Source: Manihot esculenta (taxonomy: Eukaryota; Streptophyta; Magnoliopsida; Malpighiales; Euphorbiaceae). Taken from it: 64,000 bases of DNA. Position numbers and translations under genes: made by a program. Positions 23,936 to 35,598 of this stretch are shown here, one piece after another. The stretch is taken from positions 9,448,994-9,512,993 of the forward strand of contig NC_035164.2 in assembly GCF_001659605.2 (NCBI RefSeq), written 5' to 3'. Each line of letters opens with the position of its first letter. The first letter of the stretch is position 1. Below the pieces are notes generated by a model. It saw nothing but the letters and a program-made list of their open reading frames with translations, searched no databases and was not told where the DNA came from.

Positions 23936-26169
23936 TGTAATACCCGGCTAGACTCCGGTATCGGAATTCCTACCGTCCGGTGGAATCTCGGATGTCGGAG
24001 ACCTCTAGAAGGGTAAAACCATGTTTTCATAAAATGTTTTAATGTGTTTTATGTTTTAAGCATGAAAGAAAATGAGTTTTTTGCATGAAAATAACCTTGG
24101 AGGAAAACCCAGGTTCAGCCGCCGAACCTCAAGTTCGGCCGCCGAACATGGCATGCATGCGGAGGCACGTTCGGCCCCCGAACGTGGCCTGGCCAGCCAC
24201 TATAAAAGGGTCCCTTAGCCGAAAATGGGCGAGTTTTTCTCCCCATTGTCGGCCAAGGTGAGCTCTCCGCCGTCCCTCACCAATCTTTGAGTTCTTCCTT
24301 CAAATCTTTCACGATTTTCACAAGTTTTTGCTTTGGTTTGAAGATTTTCAAGTTTTGAGCAAGTTTTGAGCTTGGAGACCCAAGGAAGTTGAAAATCTCC
24401 CATCTCCAAGATTAGGTCGTCTCTCTCTCGATCTTCAAGAGGTAAGAGCCGATCTTAAGCTCATTGCATGTTGTAAGTCAGTTTTGTGAAGATCTATGGG
24501 GTAGAATGCATGTTTACCTTATGGTTAGGTTTATGAGTTTATGTTGTGTTTTTGAACAATGTGGCTTGTAAATGCATGTTTGATGTGTTGTAGATGGGGT
24601 TTTAGATAGTTTGAAGCCCCTAGGAGCTTGTATGCTTGTGTATGTGTGTTGTAGAATAGGTTTATGCATGTTTGGATGGTTTGGGAGGCGTATGTGCATA
24701 AGAGAGCTGAGTTTCTGCCACTAAGGGAGAAACCAGGTTCGGCAGCCGAAGGAACTTTCGGCAGCCGAAGGAACTTTCGGCCGCCGAACATGCTTGTGAA
24801 AGCAGCCTTCGGTTGCCGAAGCTTGCCCCCGAAAGGAGACTTTCGTCTCTGTCTGGGAGTTTCGGCCGCCGAAAGTGCCGCCGAACATGCATGAGTTTCG
24901 CCTCTGTCTGGAAGTTTTGGCCGCCGAAGTTGCCGCCAAACCTGCCTGACTTTCGGCTCTGGAGGGACTTTCGGCCGTCGAACCTGCCGCCAAAAGTGCC
25001 CTGTCCAGCCTTCCTTTGCATGATTTTGCATGGATGTTTTGAGGTGTTTTAGAGGGTTTTTGGGGGATGTTTTCAGAGTCATGTTATAGTATGTTGGTCC
25101 CTCATTTGAGTCCACCTGTGTAGGTTCGGACCCGAGAAACCGAGGACCTCAGTAGTGAGTCAGCTGCTTCTGAGTCAGTAGAGTTTCGGCCAGAGGTGAG
25201 TGGAATTAAACTTAATGTTTTAAATTAAATTAAATGAAAGTTTTAGCATGATTCACGCATCATGAATGCCGTGAGATATATTAGGGTGTTTGCATTAGAA
25301 TTCACGAATATATTGCATTGCATAATATGTTGTTGATGTGGATGAATGTTGAATGATCCACTAGCCCTCATATGTTATGACATGATGCTATGATATGGAA
25401 GTCTAGGCGTGCCTGCACTACGCCCCTGGCACTATGTAAGAGAAAGACCGGAAGTGGCCTGCACTACGCCCCCGGCACTATGGATTATGTATGTTATGTT
25501 ATGTATAAGAGAAAGACCAGATGTGGCCTGCACTACGCCCCTGGCATGATTGGATTATGTAGAGGGCTATATGGTGACAAATTCATCCTTGATATGATTA
25601 GTTGTGATGTGATGCATTTCATGTTATCATAGGTTTAAATGTTTTATTATTCTGCTCACTGGGCTCTTGTAGCTCACCCCTCTCCCAAATTCCCCAAGTT
25701 TGCAGGTACAGGGTAGACCAGGAGGTCAGCAAGAGTATTAAAGTCTGTTTTTATATAATAGTTAGAAGTAGTGGACATGATGAAAATGTAAAGTTATGAA
25801 TAGTTATGTAATGTAATGATATTGAGGATTAGAGGTTGTGCTTGACCTATGTGTAAGGTATCCCTTTTAATGAATAATCCTAGATCTTTTATGATATTTA
25901 TGTAAACCAACTCAACATATGTTGTATCGCCCTTTTTGGGGCATTGATGAGATCCCACAGAGGGATCATGTTTATGATTATGTTCAGTGCATGCACAGGT
26001 TGAGTTTGGGTATGAATGAAAGAAAAGTTTTAATTTTTATGAATGTTGTTGATCATGTATGGGAATAAACAGGTTTACAGGTCACATGTCAGGCTTGCTA
26101 CGGGTCCCGGCGGCCTTAAGCCGATCTGAATCCTAGCGCCGGTAGCGGTCCGATTTTCGGGTCGTTACA
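23936..26169 (+). mobile_element. E2 3' LTR
   Basis: A 2,234-bp LTR with a TATA box at 24201-24207, a palindrome cluster at 24735-24985 and hairpin units at about 25398-25547. It ends at 26169, where E1 gag resumes. Confidence 0.95.
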
Positions 26170-29100
26170 GGTTTTTGGAGCTATTGTCGTTTGCTGGGCA
26201 AAATCTGGATACAGATCAGAAGAAGTCAAGGAGGTATATCATGAGGCTCCATTCCAGGTATTCCTCCTTGATCCAGTCAGCAGAGAGGGAGAGTTTCCAT
26301 GCCATAATGGATATGGCTCGGAGGATGGAGGCTAGTGCAATAATCGAAGGAAAAGTCAAGCAGTCAGTGGCACAGCCTTCTGGTTCCAAGACCCCAGGTG
26401 GGGGAAGGTTAGGCCCTTCTTCTTTGAGTTCAGGCAGTAAGAGATGGAGCAATACCACCGAGAAGTCAAAGAAGAACAAGTTCTGGAACAAGATCAAATC
26501 AGGTCTGGGATTAGGGAGTGGCTCGAGCTCAAGTGCAGATAATGCAGTATGTATGAAGTGTGGAAAGCCGCATAAAGGAGTATGTCGGTTTGGGACGACA
26601 GCCTGCTTTAGATGTGGGCAGGAGGGACACATGGCACGAGAGTGTCCTAGAGCGACTTTTGTGGCACAGTCCCAGCAGACAGCTTCGGGTAGTGTGGCTC
26701 AGCCAGCAGCTCCAGCCGCGACTCAGGCCAGTGGCAGAGGCAGAGGGAGAGGGACAGCCTCTTCTTCAGCGGGTTTCAGGGGTGAAGGTCCATCAGCTCC
26801 AGCACGGATCTTCACCATGACACAACAGGAGGCAAATGCATCAAACACAGTGGTGTCAGGTAATCTCATCATTGGTTGTTCTGATGTTTATGCCTTAATG
26901 GACCCTAGTGCATCACATTCTTTTATTGCTCCGAGGGCCGTCGAGAGGTTGGGTTTGATGGTCTCTGGGTTAGAGTGCCCTCTATGGGTCAGTGGACCCA
27001 AGTGTGACCCGTTAGTGGCAGAGTCAGTCTGCCAGTGTAGTCCAGTTTTTATTGAGGGGAGATGCCTTTCTGCCGACCTTGTGGTTCTAGATTTGATAGA
27101 TTTTGACGTCATTCTAGGGATGGATTGGCTATCTACCCATGGTGCTACCTTGGACTGCAGAGACAAGGTAGTCAGGTTCAGATGTCAGGATGGGTCAGAG
27201 GTTGTCTTCAGAGGAGACCGGAGGGGTACACCTAGAGGTTTGATATCAGCCCTACAGGCTCGTAGGCTGTTCAAGAGGGGTTGCCAGGGTTTTCTAGCTC
27301 ATGTGAGAGAGCTGGATAGTCATGTTAGAGAGCCTGCCTCGGTGCCCGTGGTCAGTGAGTTTTTAGACATTTTCCCAGACGAGCTGCCAGGTTTACCACT
27401 TGCTAGGGAGATAGAGTTTGAAATTGAATTGATGCCTAGAGCCAGACCGATCTCTATCCCTCCCTACAGGATGGCACCAGCAGAATTGAAGGAGCTTAAG
27501 GAGCAGTTGCAAGAGCTAGTAGATAAGGGCTTCATCCGACCGAGTACCTCACCTTGGGGTGCTCCAGTACTGTTTGTGAAAAAGAAAGATGGATCCCTTA
27601 GACTTTTTATCGACTACAGGCAGTTGAACAAAGTCACTACCAAGAATAAGTACCCGTTGCCAAGGATCGACGATCTATTCGTCCAGCTAGCAGGAGCAGG
27701 TTGTTTCTTCAAGATAGATCTGAGATCCGGGTACCATCAGCTAAGGATAAGAGAAGAGGATGTGCCGAAGACAGCATTCAGGACTAGATATGGGCACTAT
27801 GAGTTCCTTGTGATGCCGTTCGGGTTAACCAATGCCCCTGCAGCATTCATGGATCTCATGAACAGAGTGTTTAGCCAGTACCTGGATCACTTTGTTATTG
27901 TCTTCATAGATGATATCTTAGTGTATTCCAGGAATGCAGAGGAGCATGCCCATCATCTGAGGTTAGTTCTGCAGACCTTGAGGGAACACGGTTTGTATGC
28001 CAAGTTCTCCAAGTGTGAATTCTGGCTGAGGAGCATCTCTTTCTTGGGGCATGTTGTGTCAGAAAATGGAATCGAGGTGGACCCCAAGAAAGTGGAAGCC
28101 GTAGCTAACTGGCCTAGACCCACTACAGTGACAGAGATCAAAAGCTTCTTGGGTTTGGCAGGTTACTACAGGAGGTTCGTACATGACTTCTCTAAAATTG
28201 CAGCTCCTATGACCAGACTGACTAAGAAGAACCAGAGGTTTGTGTGGACCGACCAGTGTGAGGAGAGCTTTGAGGAGCTAAAGAAGAGGTTGACTTCAGC
28301 ACCGGTATTAGCTCTGCCAACTAGTAATGAGGACTTCACGGTCTATTGTGATGCGTCCCGAGTGGGACTGGGTTGTGTACTAATACAGAATGAAAGGGTG
28401 ATTGCTTATGCTTCTAGGCAGCTGAAGAAGCACGAGTTGAATTACCCTACACATGATCTAGAAATGGCAGCGGTGATCTTTGCACTCAAGATGTGGAGGC
28501 ATTACCTCTATGGGGTTAAATGTGAGATCTTTACAGATCATAAGAGCCTGCAGTACATCCTGAGTCAGAGAGAGCTGAATTTGAGGCAAAGAAGATGGGT
28601 AGAACTGCTTAGTGACTATGATTGTAAGATTCAGTACCATCCGGGTAAGGCGAATGTTGTGGCAGACGCCTTAAGCCGGAAATCACTTGGCAGTTTGTCC
28701 CATATTTCGGCAGAGAGAAGACCAGTGGTGAGGCAATTCTTCGAGCTCATTGATGAAGGTCTACAGTTGGAGTTGTCTAGTACAGGTGCTTTGATAGCCC
28801 AAATGAGAGTGGCACCCGTGTTTCTGGAGCAGGTGGTTCAGAAACAGCATGAGGACCCAGAGTTAGTGAAGATTGCCAGGATTGTCTAGTCAGGCAAGAA
28901 TGAAGAATTCAGATTTGACAGCAAGGGGATCCTCCGCTATGGGAATAGATTGTGTGTACCAGATGACGTGAGACTGAAGGAAGACATTATGAGGGAGGCT
29001 CATAATGCCAGATACAGTGTTCACCCTGGAGCCACCAAGATGTATCAAGATTTGAAGAGAGTTTATTGGTGGCCAGCTATGAAGAGAGAAGTGGCACAGT

Positions 29101-30245
29101 TCATGTCAGCCTGCGAAGTATGTTAGAGGGTGAAGCTGGAACATCAGAAGCTGGCTGGAATGCTTAACCCGCTACCTATTCCAGAGTGGAAATGGGAGAA
29201 TATAGCTATGGACTTCGTAGTGGGGTTATCGGCGACGTTCAACAGATTGGACTCCATATGGGTGATTGTGGACAGACTAACCAAATCTGCTCACTTCATC
29301 CCTGTCAGGAGTGGCTACTATGTGGACAAATTGGCGCAGGTGTATGTCGATGAGGTTGTCAGGTTGCATGGGGTTCCTGTTTCAATAGTGTCTGATAGAG
29401 GATCCCAGTTCACCTCCAGATTTTGGCGAAGTTTGCAAAATGCTATGGGTACCAGGTTGGATTTTAGCACTGCTTTTCTTCCACAGACGGACGGACAGTC
29501 AGAGAGGACCATCCAGACAATAGAGGATATGCTCAGAATGTGTGTGCTAGATTTTGGCGGTTCTTGGAGGCAGCATCTACCTTTGGTGGAGTTTGCTTAC
29601 AATAACAGTCATCATGCTAGCATAGGGATGGCTCCATATGAAGTTTAGTATGGAAGGAAGTGCAGATCACCTGTTTGCTGGGAGGAAGTTGGAGAAAGGG
29701 CCTTGGTAGGGCCTGAGCTAGTAGAGATCACCAGCAGAGTGGTGCCCATAATCAGAGAAAGGATCAAGACTGCTGCAAGCAGACAGAAGAGTTATGCAGA
29801 TGTCCGCAGAAGGCAAGTGGAGTTTCAGGAGGGGGATTTGGTATTGCTGAGAGTGTCTCCAATGAAAGGGGTGATTCGGTTCGGGAAGAAAGGTAAGCTA
29901 GCTCCACGGTACATCGGACCCTTTGAAATCTTGCAAAAGGTCGGGAATGTATCGTATAAGCTGGATTTACCTGCTTCAATGGAAAGAATCCATCCGGTTT
30001 TCCATGTTTCTATGTTAAGAAAGTTCGTTTCAGATCCGGGCAAGGTTCTTAGTGAGCCTGATGTGGAGATCCAAGAAGATCTCACCTATGTTGAGCAGCC
30101 AGTATGGATCCTAGACACCCAGATCAGAAAGTTGAGAAATAAGGAGATCCCGATGGTAAAAGTCCTTTGGAATCACCACAACATCGAAGAGTGTACTTGG
30201 GAGACACGGGAGTCCATGCTCCAGCAATATCCTCATCTCTTCTAA
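26170..30245 (+). pseudogene. gag-pol: E1 Gag-Pol, second part, broken
   Basis: This continues the E1 gag interrupted at 16295. It holds the gag C half, a [14 protein letters not shown] zinc knuckle, a protease-like site changed to DPSASHSF (the family Gly is lost), RT with [10 protein letters not shown], RNase H with [11 protein letters not shown], an integrase zinc finger, then core motifs DFVVGLS, SDRGSQF and [11 protein letters not shown]. The conserved His of HPQTDG is Leu here. The C-terminal tail ends QQYPHLF. Three in-frame stops, all in one frame: TAG at 28887-28889, 29124-29126 and 29646-29648. The first two are Gln codons in sister elements. No frameshift was seen, so decay has been by point mutation. 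Confidence 0.94.
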
Positions 30246-30308
30246 GGTGAGTGTTATGTGTTTTTGTTGTGTGTTAATGTTTTTATGCCATGCTATGTTT
30301 GTTTGGTG

Positions 30309-30344
30309 AACATTCGGGGACGAATATTCTTAAGGGGGGAAAAA
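30309..30344 (+). promoter_or_regulatory. E1 hairpin and polypurine tract
   Basis: AACATTCG-GGGA-CGAATATT has one mismatch against the sister hairpins. TTAAGGGGGGAAAAA follows, directly before the truncated 3' LTR. Confidence 0.85.
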
Positions 30345-30521
30345 TGTAATACCCGGCTAGACTCCGGTATCGGAATTCCTACCGTCCAGTGGAATCTCAG
30401 ATGTTGGAAACCTCTAGAAGGGTAAAATCATGTTTTCATAAAATGTTTTAATGTATTTTATGATTTTAAGCAAGAAAGAAATTGAGTTTTGAATGAAAAA
30501 GACTATGGAGGCATTTCCAGG
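30345..30521 (+). mobile_element. E1 3' LTR fragment, truncated
   Basis: The first 177 bp match the E1 5' LTR up to GCATTTCCAGG. At that point the 5' LTR enters its first GGCCGCCGAA palindrome, whereas here CACTA-2 coding sequence begins. About 2.1 kb of LTR is missing. Confidence 0.92.
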
Positions 30522-33140
30522 ATACAGATGTGAAAAATATGATGGATAGTTATAAGAAGTTCCCTTCGAAACCCATTGATATATATACTCTATTTCGAGA
30601 TTATGATATTTTACAAAATGGACTTGGTGATGAGCTACCCGCAGTTACCGTTGATCACACTTCTAATCAACTTCAAAATCCAAATGCAACTGCAGCAACA
30701 GGTTGACTCATTTAATTTTATTTAAACAATTGATTATGTTTACTTATTCTATGTACAGAAATTCTTGTTATTATATGATTATTATTTTACTTTTATTTTG
30801 AAATAGGTTCCAATACAATTAAAAGAAAAACTAGAGGACCAACACGATGCTTGAAAATCACACAATTGGAGAATGGGCAAAAATTGCCAGTAGAATTTGA
30901 TGAAGATGATCAAGCTATTGGTGATAATGCTACTGCATTTGTTTGGTTTTTAGGACAAATTATTAGAAGTGTGTCGTATTGTCCATTGCAAGTGAAACAA
31001 TGGAATAAGATTACCAATATAAGCTCGACCACATGTGGTCTACCATATTGGTACGAAAATTTATATTAAATTATATCTATTATAAAATGATTATAATTTT
31101 TTTAGTTCTGTTAAATATCATAATCTTTGTTTCTTACTTCTTTGCTAAAAGGAAAAGTTCACTTTTGAGTATTCTGATGCAAGAAAGGGAGCAATTTTTG
31201 GTCATATGAATGCATTATATAGGTATTATAGGCATAAGTTGAAGAAGAAGTACTTTGATTCAAAGGCAACTTATTCACTTCGTCTCCGAAACAACCCTAA
31301 AGATATGGATGTAAAAGATTGAAAGTATTTGGTTAATCTTTGGACAGAAAATGCATTTCAGGTATTAAAAATTCATGTAAAATTTAATAATTTATTTTAT
31401 ATGAATTCAGTTTCTGTTAGCTAACATAAATTCTGAAAATTTTTCATTGTTTTTCTTTAAGAGAGAAGCAACAAAAATAAGACAAATAGATGCAAGCGTT
31501 CTATGCCGCCATACACGGGGACAAAAAGCTTTGCTCGGCTGAGAGATCACATGGTATGAGTTTGTTTTTATTTTATTAGTATTATAGTATTTTTTATTAA
31601 TTAAATGATACATAAATAATCCCTTTTTACTGCTGTCGTTTTGTAGACTATGGCTAGAAATAAACAAAATAGTATTTGATAATTCTAGTTTAGAGCTTGA
31701 GAAAGTTTATGATTTGATCTTTTATGGATCTTTTGTTTGGTTTAAGATGTGCCTAGCTTTCCTTATTCCTTAATCCAAATTCTTTTTAGTAGGTCAACAA
31801 TCAAGAACTGGTCAACCTGTAATGGTATAAGCTATCTGCTTATTGTTATTCTTTGTATTCTGCTATAACTCTCAAAGTTCTAATAAAAGCTATTTTAATC
31901 AAAAAATAATAATAATAATGCCTTTTGAAGTTCATATGATTGTTAGAACTTTTTGATATGTCATTTACTATTTTTTCTATAAATGCTAATTAGACTCAGA
32001 CTGCCGTTATTAACCTTCATTTCCCACATCAAAACAAATCCCCTTTTTCTTTATGCTCATTAAAGTAGTATTAGATTAGACATCAAACATCATTAATAAC
32101 TCACTCATTTAATGGTGGAATTTGACCATGTTTAATATTCTAAATATAGGAATGAATTATGATTGGTCAACCCTATGAGCATCTAAACTTGTAGAGTAAA
32201 TAATAATCAACAGTATTATGAATTTTAACGCTTGAATTGATATCATTAGCTGTAAAAATGTTAGCTCTTTTATACAAGTTTTGTTTATCTGCAGCATATT
32301 TGTAGTTAAGTCAATTGACTCTTTTACGGAAAGTTTGGTTTTGCTTAAACTCAAATTTTTATTGATATAGATCTATGATAAACTAATACTAATTGTTATA
32401 TTTATTTGAACAGAAGAAAAAAAAAAGGAAAAATACATTCTCGCTTAGAGCTTTTTCTTGAATCCACAAAGAGAAAGCAAGGGAAAGAAATTGATCCAAT
32501 ATCATAAGAAGCCATTGTAATACTTTTTACATATGTTTTATTTATTTGTTATGTATTTTATGCTATATTTTGATTTTTTTAATATCAATAAATATAAATA
32601 TCTCTATAGGAAAAGTTTCAGCAACTAAAGAAATAACGAGAAGAAGGACAAATTTTACTGGATGATGATGCTATGTTTGCTTATGTACTTGGGCCAGAAA
32701 AAAATTGTTGTGTACGTGCTTATGGTTCTGAAAAAAATGTCATGGAATATTTTGGTGCTAGACCTACAAAGATAGAACTACTTAGACAAGTTGATACTTC
32801 AAGAAGAGAAGCAAACGAGCGTGTCCAACAAATTCAAAAAGAAGCAAGTGAACAAGTAAATGATGTTAAGAAGCAAATGAATGAGAAACTTGCAGAGATT
32901 AATAGAATATGGGAGTAGAAATTCAAGATGCTTTTGGAGAAAAACAATAATATTGCATCAGTAAGTGATTAAAAACTAAGTCTCATTTTTTTTCTAATAT
33001 AAGAATTTTTGTAAGCTATATAACTAGTATGAACCTTATCTAACCTTATCTATTTTATATAATTTTGTTATTAATATTTTCAAATAAAATTTTATACCGC
33101 CTATGGAGGATTCCCAAGATGATGAAATTGGTGGATGATT
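30522..33140 (+). pseudogene. TNPA-like gene (Ptta/En/Spm transposase family)
   Basis: Exons can be joined by good splice sites. Approximate spans: before 30702; 30807 to about 31050; 31153-31361; 31464-31553; 32414-32515; 32610-32960; and a short end near 33105-33137. Recognisable pieces include RGPTRCLKITQLENGQ with LPVEFDEDDQAIGDNA, LDHMWSTIL, a DVKD-(stop)-KYLVNLWTENAFQ block, MPPYTGTKSFARLRDHM, SRLELFLESTKRKQGK and a C-terminal coiled-coil-like EANERVQQIQKEASEQ. The family is the DNA-binding CACTA accessory protein. Lesions: 5' truncation at 30521, a frameshift around 31020-31040, TGG-to-TGA at 31319-31321, and a stop near 32633 (KK-stop-REEG). Confidence 0.82.
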
Positions 33141-34138
33141 TGCAGTATATTTAAAGTTTTGGATTTTGAAGCAGCCAGCAGCCTTATAATACTATTTTTA
33201 GAAAATTTAGATATTAATATTAGTGTTAGTATAGTATTATAATTTCAAGTATTTTTAGTGTGATTGCTTTATGACTTAAATTAGTTTATTTTGGATATTA
33301 GTTATTTTGGATTAAATTTATTGTTATTTTATAATTGTCATTCTGATTGAGTCTGAATATTAATAGATAATTATTTTATAAATTTAAATTTTAGCTAAAT
33401 TTTTTATATAAATTTTATATTCTATTATAAATTTTACCAAAATTATTAATAGATAAATAACATATGTAATAATAAATTATAATATAATCCCATTAAATAA
33501 TAATAAATTAAATAAATATTACATTTTAGCTACAAATAATTAATAGTAGCCGTATGTACTATATTTAGAATAGTTTCTAATTTAATAATTTTGTGCCTTT
33601 ATTCAATAGTTATAAAATAAAATTAAGTGTAACAATTATACTAGAACTTGTCACTTTCTTATTTTTGTAGCTATAAATTTTATTCTTGCCTTATAATTAT
33701 TTAAATGTGGCTAATAGTAAATATTTTTTGTCATACAATTAAGTTTATGGCTAAATTTAGATATGTTAGCCATAAAATTAAATTTGTAACTATACATAAG
33801 TTTAAATTGCCACATTATTCTTTTTGGTGACATAATCATAGCAAAATTACTTACAAAAAAAAGTTGTTGTGGCAAAAAGAAAATGTGATTATAAATATTT
33901 CATTTGCGTGGCTAATAACTAGCCACAATATTTATTTTTAATGGCAATATTTTTACTTCATTTAAATAAAAAGTGTGACTATAAATATTTATTTTAGCCA
34001 CAACACAGGTAAATCATGTAACTAAACTTTAGTTACGCCACTTCTAGCTACGGTATGTCACGGGAAAAATATGTTGTGGCAAAAACATCTAGCCACCAAA
34101 ATTCTATTTTTAGCTACAATTTATTTTGTGACAAGATA
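33141..34138. repeat. CACTA-2 3' non-coding and subterminal-like repeats
   Basis: From about 33530 the sequence is full of short words TAGCTACAA, GTGGCTAATA, TAGCCACAA and TTGTGGCAAAAA in both orientations. This is the style of CACTA subterminal binding sites. It ends at the element F insertion point (TSD AGATA). Confidence 0.6.
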
Positions 34139-34316
34139 TGTAAGACCCGGCTCGAGTCCGGCATCGGAATTCCTATAGTCCGGTGGAATCTCGGGTGTCG
34201 GAACCCTCGAGAAGGGTAATGCCTATGTTTTCCAAAGTATTTTCACTTGTTTTCATGTTTTGAAGTGGTAAAAGACTTGAGTTTTGAAAGAAAAGCAACA
34301 AGGGAGAAATGCAAAG

Positions 34317-34390
34317 GTTCGGCCGCCGAAGGTAACTTTCGGCCGCCGAACATTGCATGGTTGCGGCTTCACGTTCGGCTACCGAAGGTG
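34317..34390 (+). repeat. U3 palindrome cluster, F 5' LTR
   Basis: Three copies of TTCGGCCGCCGAA or close variants (one is TTCGGCTACCGAA) occur within about 75 bp just upstream of the TATA box. The same placement recurs in the other LTRs of the window. Confidence 0.9.
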
Positions 34391-34405
34391 GTCTGGCCAG
34401 CCACC

Positions 34406-34413
34406 TATAAAAA
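34406..34413 (+). promoter_or_regulatory. TATA box of F 5' LTR
   Basis: TATAAAAA directly follows GTGGTCTGGCCAGCCAC, a 17-bp imperfect palindrome centred on TGGCCA and conserved in E2 and D. Confidence 0.82.
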
Positions 34414-34940
34414 GGGCCAAGGGTCGGTGGAAGGAGGTTATTTCTCCTCCACTTGCAGCCAGAGGTGAGTTTCAGCCTCTCCTATGTTGACTTTCATGTT
34501 TTCCATGATTTTCATCAAATCTTTCAAGAGTTTTAAGAGTTTTGGTGATTTATGAAGGTTTTGAGCAAAAGAAGCAAGTTTTGAAGCTTGGAGCTTTGGA
34601 AGAGCTTTTCTTCATATCTCCACGTTAGGATCCTTCATCCTCAAGTTGTGTAAGAGGTAAGTGAAGATCCTGAGCTTCTTTGATGATTTTGAAAGGTTTT
34701 ATGAAGTTTGTATGGGTAGTTTGCATGTTTAGGTTTAGGTGAGGTTTTTGGTGATTTGTGGTGTTCAAACATGATTAAGTGTTATGTGCTATGTTTGTTT
34801 GGGGTTTTAGGGTAGTTTTAGACCCCTTTGTGCATATATATGTGTATATGCTAGTTGGGAGTAGTTGATGTGCCTGTTTGTAGGTTTTTGGGCAAAGTTT
34901 GCATGAAACAGAGCAGGGTTCTGTCCTTCGGGCAAAACCA

Positions 34941-35190
34941 GGTTCGGCCGCCGAAGGAAGGTTCGGCCGCCGAACCCTTTGTGGAGGCAGTTCGGCTGCC
35001 AAAGGTTGCCCCCGAAAGCGAGGCTTTCGGTTTAGGAAGAGACTTTCGGTCGCCGAAAGAGGGAGTTCGGCCGCCGAAAGTGTGTGAGTTTCGTCTCTGG
35101 ACGAGACCTTCGGCCGCCGAAGGTGCCGCCGAACATGCATGAGTTTCGTCTCTGGAGAGGGGTTTCGGCCGCCGAACCTGCCGCCGAAAG
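34941..35190 (+). repeat. Leader palindrome cluster, F 5' LTR
   Basis: At least six TTCGGCCGCCGAA-type palindromes occur, plus several half sites (GCCGCCGAA) spaced 20-50 bp apart. They are interspersed with TTTCGTCTCTGGA words. The copy in the 3' LTR (about 42346-42595) is the same by eye. Confidence 0.92.
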
Positions 35191-35598
35191 TGCCCTGTCC
35201 AGCTTTCTTTTGCATGTTTTATGTGATGGTTTGAGGTTTGTTTAGAGGGGTTTTGGGGAGTTTCGTCGAGATGTTCTTGAGTGAGTTTAGTCCCTCATTT
35301 GAGTCCACCTGTGTAGGTACGAACCAGAGGAATCAGGGAGGTCAGCAGTGAGTCCAGTGTCAGAACCTGCAGAGTCAGTTCAGAGATAACTAAAGGTGAG
35401 TGGAATTTAACTTAATGTTTTAATATGATAACTGATATTTTCTCATGCTTCATGCATCATGACTATGCTTTAGGGTGAGTGCATTAGTGTACACAAAGAT
35501 GATGCATTGCATTTATCCTTGTACTTGGCATTGCTCCTTGTACATTGTTTATGTGAGACGGCACGGACTTCGTGAGGATTCATTAGCCCTCAGAGGAA

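Larger units (their letters stand above)
16296..26169 (+). mobile_element. Ty3/gypsy element E2, complete, nested in E1 gag
   Basis: The layout is LTR 16296-18581, PBS, Gag-Pol, PPT, LTR 23936-26169. The LTRs differ by about 45 substitutions by eye (about 2%), by a 72-bp segment present only in the 5' LTR (between CCAGGTTCGGCCGCC repeats at 16469 and 16541), and by a 19-bp tandem duplication only in the 3' LTR (near 24740-24775). The flanks are CAGAA on the left and GGTTT on the right, so no 5-bp duplication is visible, although the two gag halves of E1 abut within about a base. Confidence 0.95.
12823..30521 (+). mobile_element. Ty3/gypsy element E1 (chromovirus-like), split by E2
   Basis: E1 has a 5' LTR (12823-15118), PBS, gag start (15393), a second half resuming at 26170, an integrase end at 30245, a PPT, and only 177 bp of 3' LTR (30345-30521). 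The candidate left TSD is AAAAT (12818-12822); no right copy exists because the 3' LTR is truncated. Over the shared 177 bp the LTRs differ at about 7 positions, so E1 is the oldest of the coding gypsy elements. E2 (16296-26169) is inserted in gag. Confidence 0.93.
30522..34138 (+). mobile_element. CACTA-2, 3' portion
   Basis: It holds a plus-strand TNPA/Ptta-type gene followed by an AT-rich region with GTGGCTA/TAGCCAC words. It is cut on the left by the E1 junction and on the right by element F. A CACTA tip was not found on either side. Orientation and subterminal motif differ from CACTA-1, so it is treated as a separate element. Confidence 0.75.

Noticed and set aside
30522..34138. CACTA-2 as the missing 3' half of CACTA-1, moved by inversion between LTRs
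   Set aside because: Subterminal motifs differ (GTGGCTA versus TCCGTCGCTAA) and no shared junction is visible. It remains possible but is unsupported.
34317..35190. Regularly spaced palindromes as a CRISPR array
   Set aside because: Plant retroelement LTR. Spacers are themselves conserved between LTR copies, spacing is uneven, and there are no cas genes.
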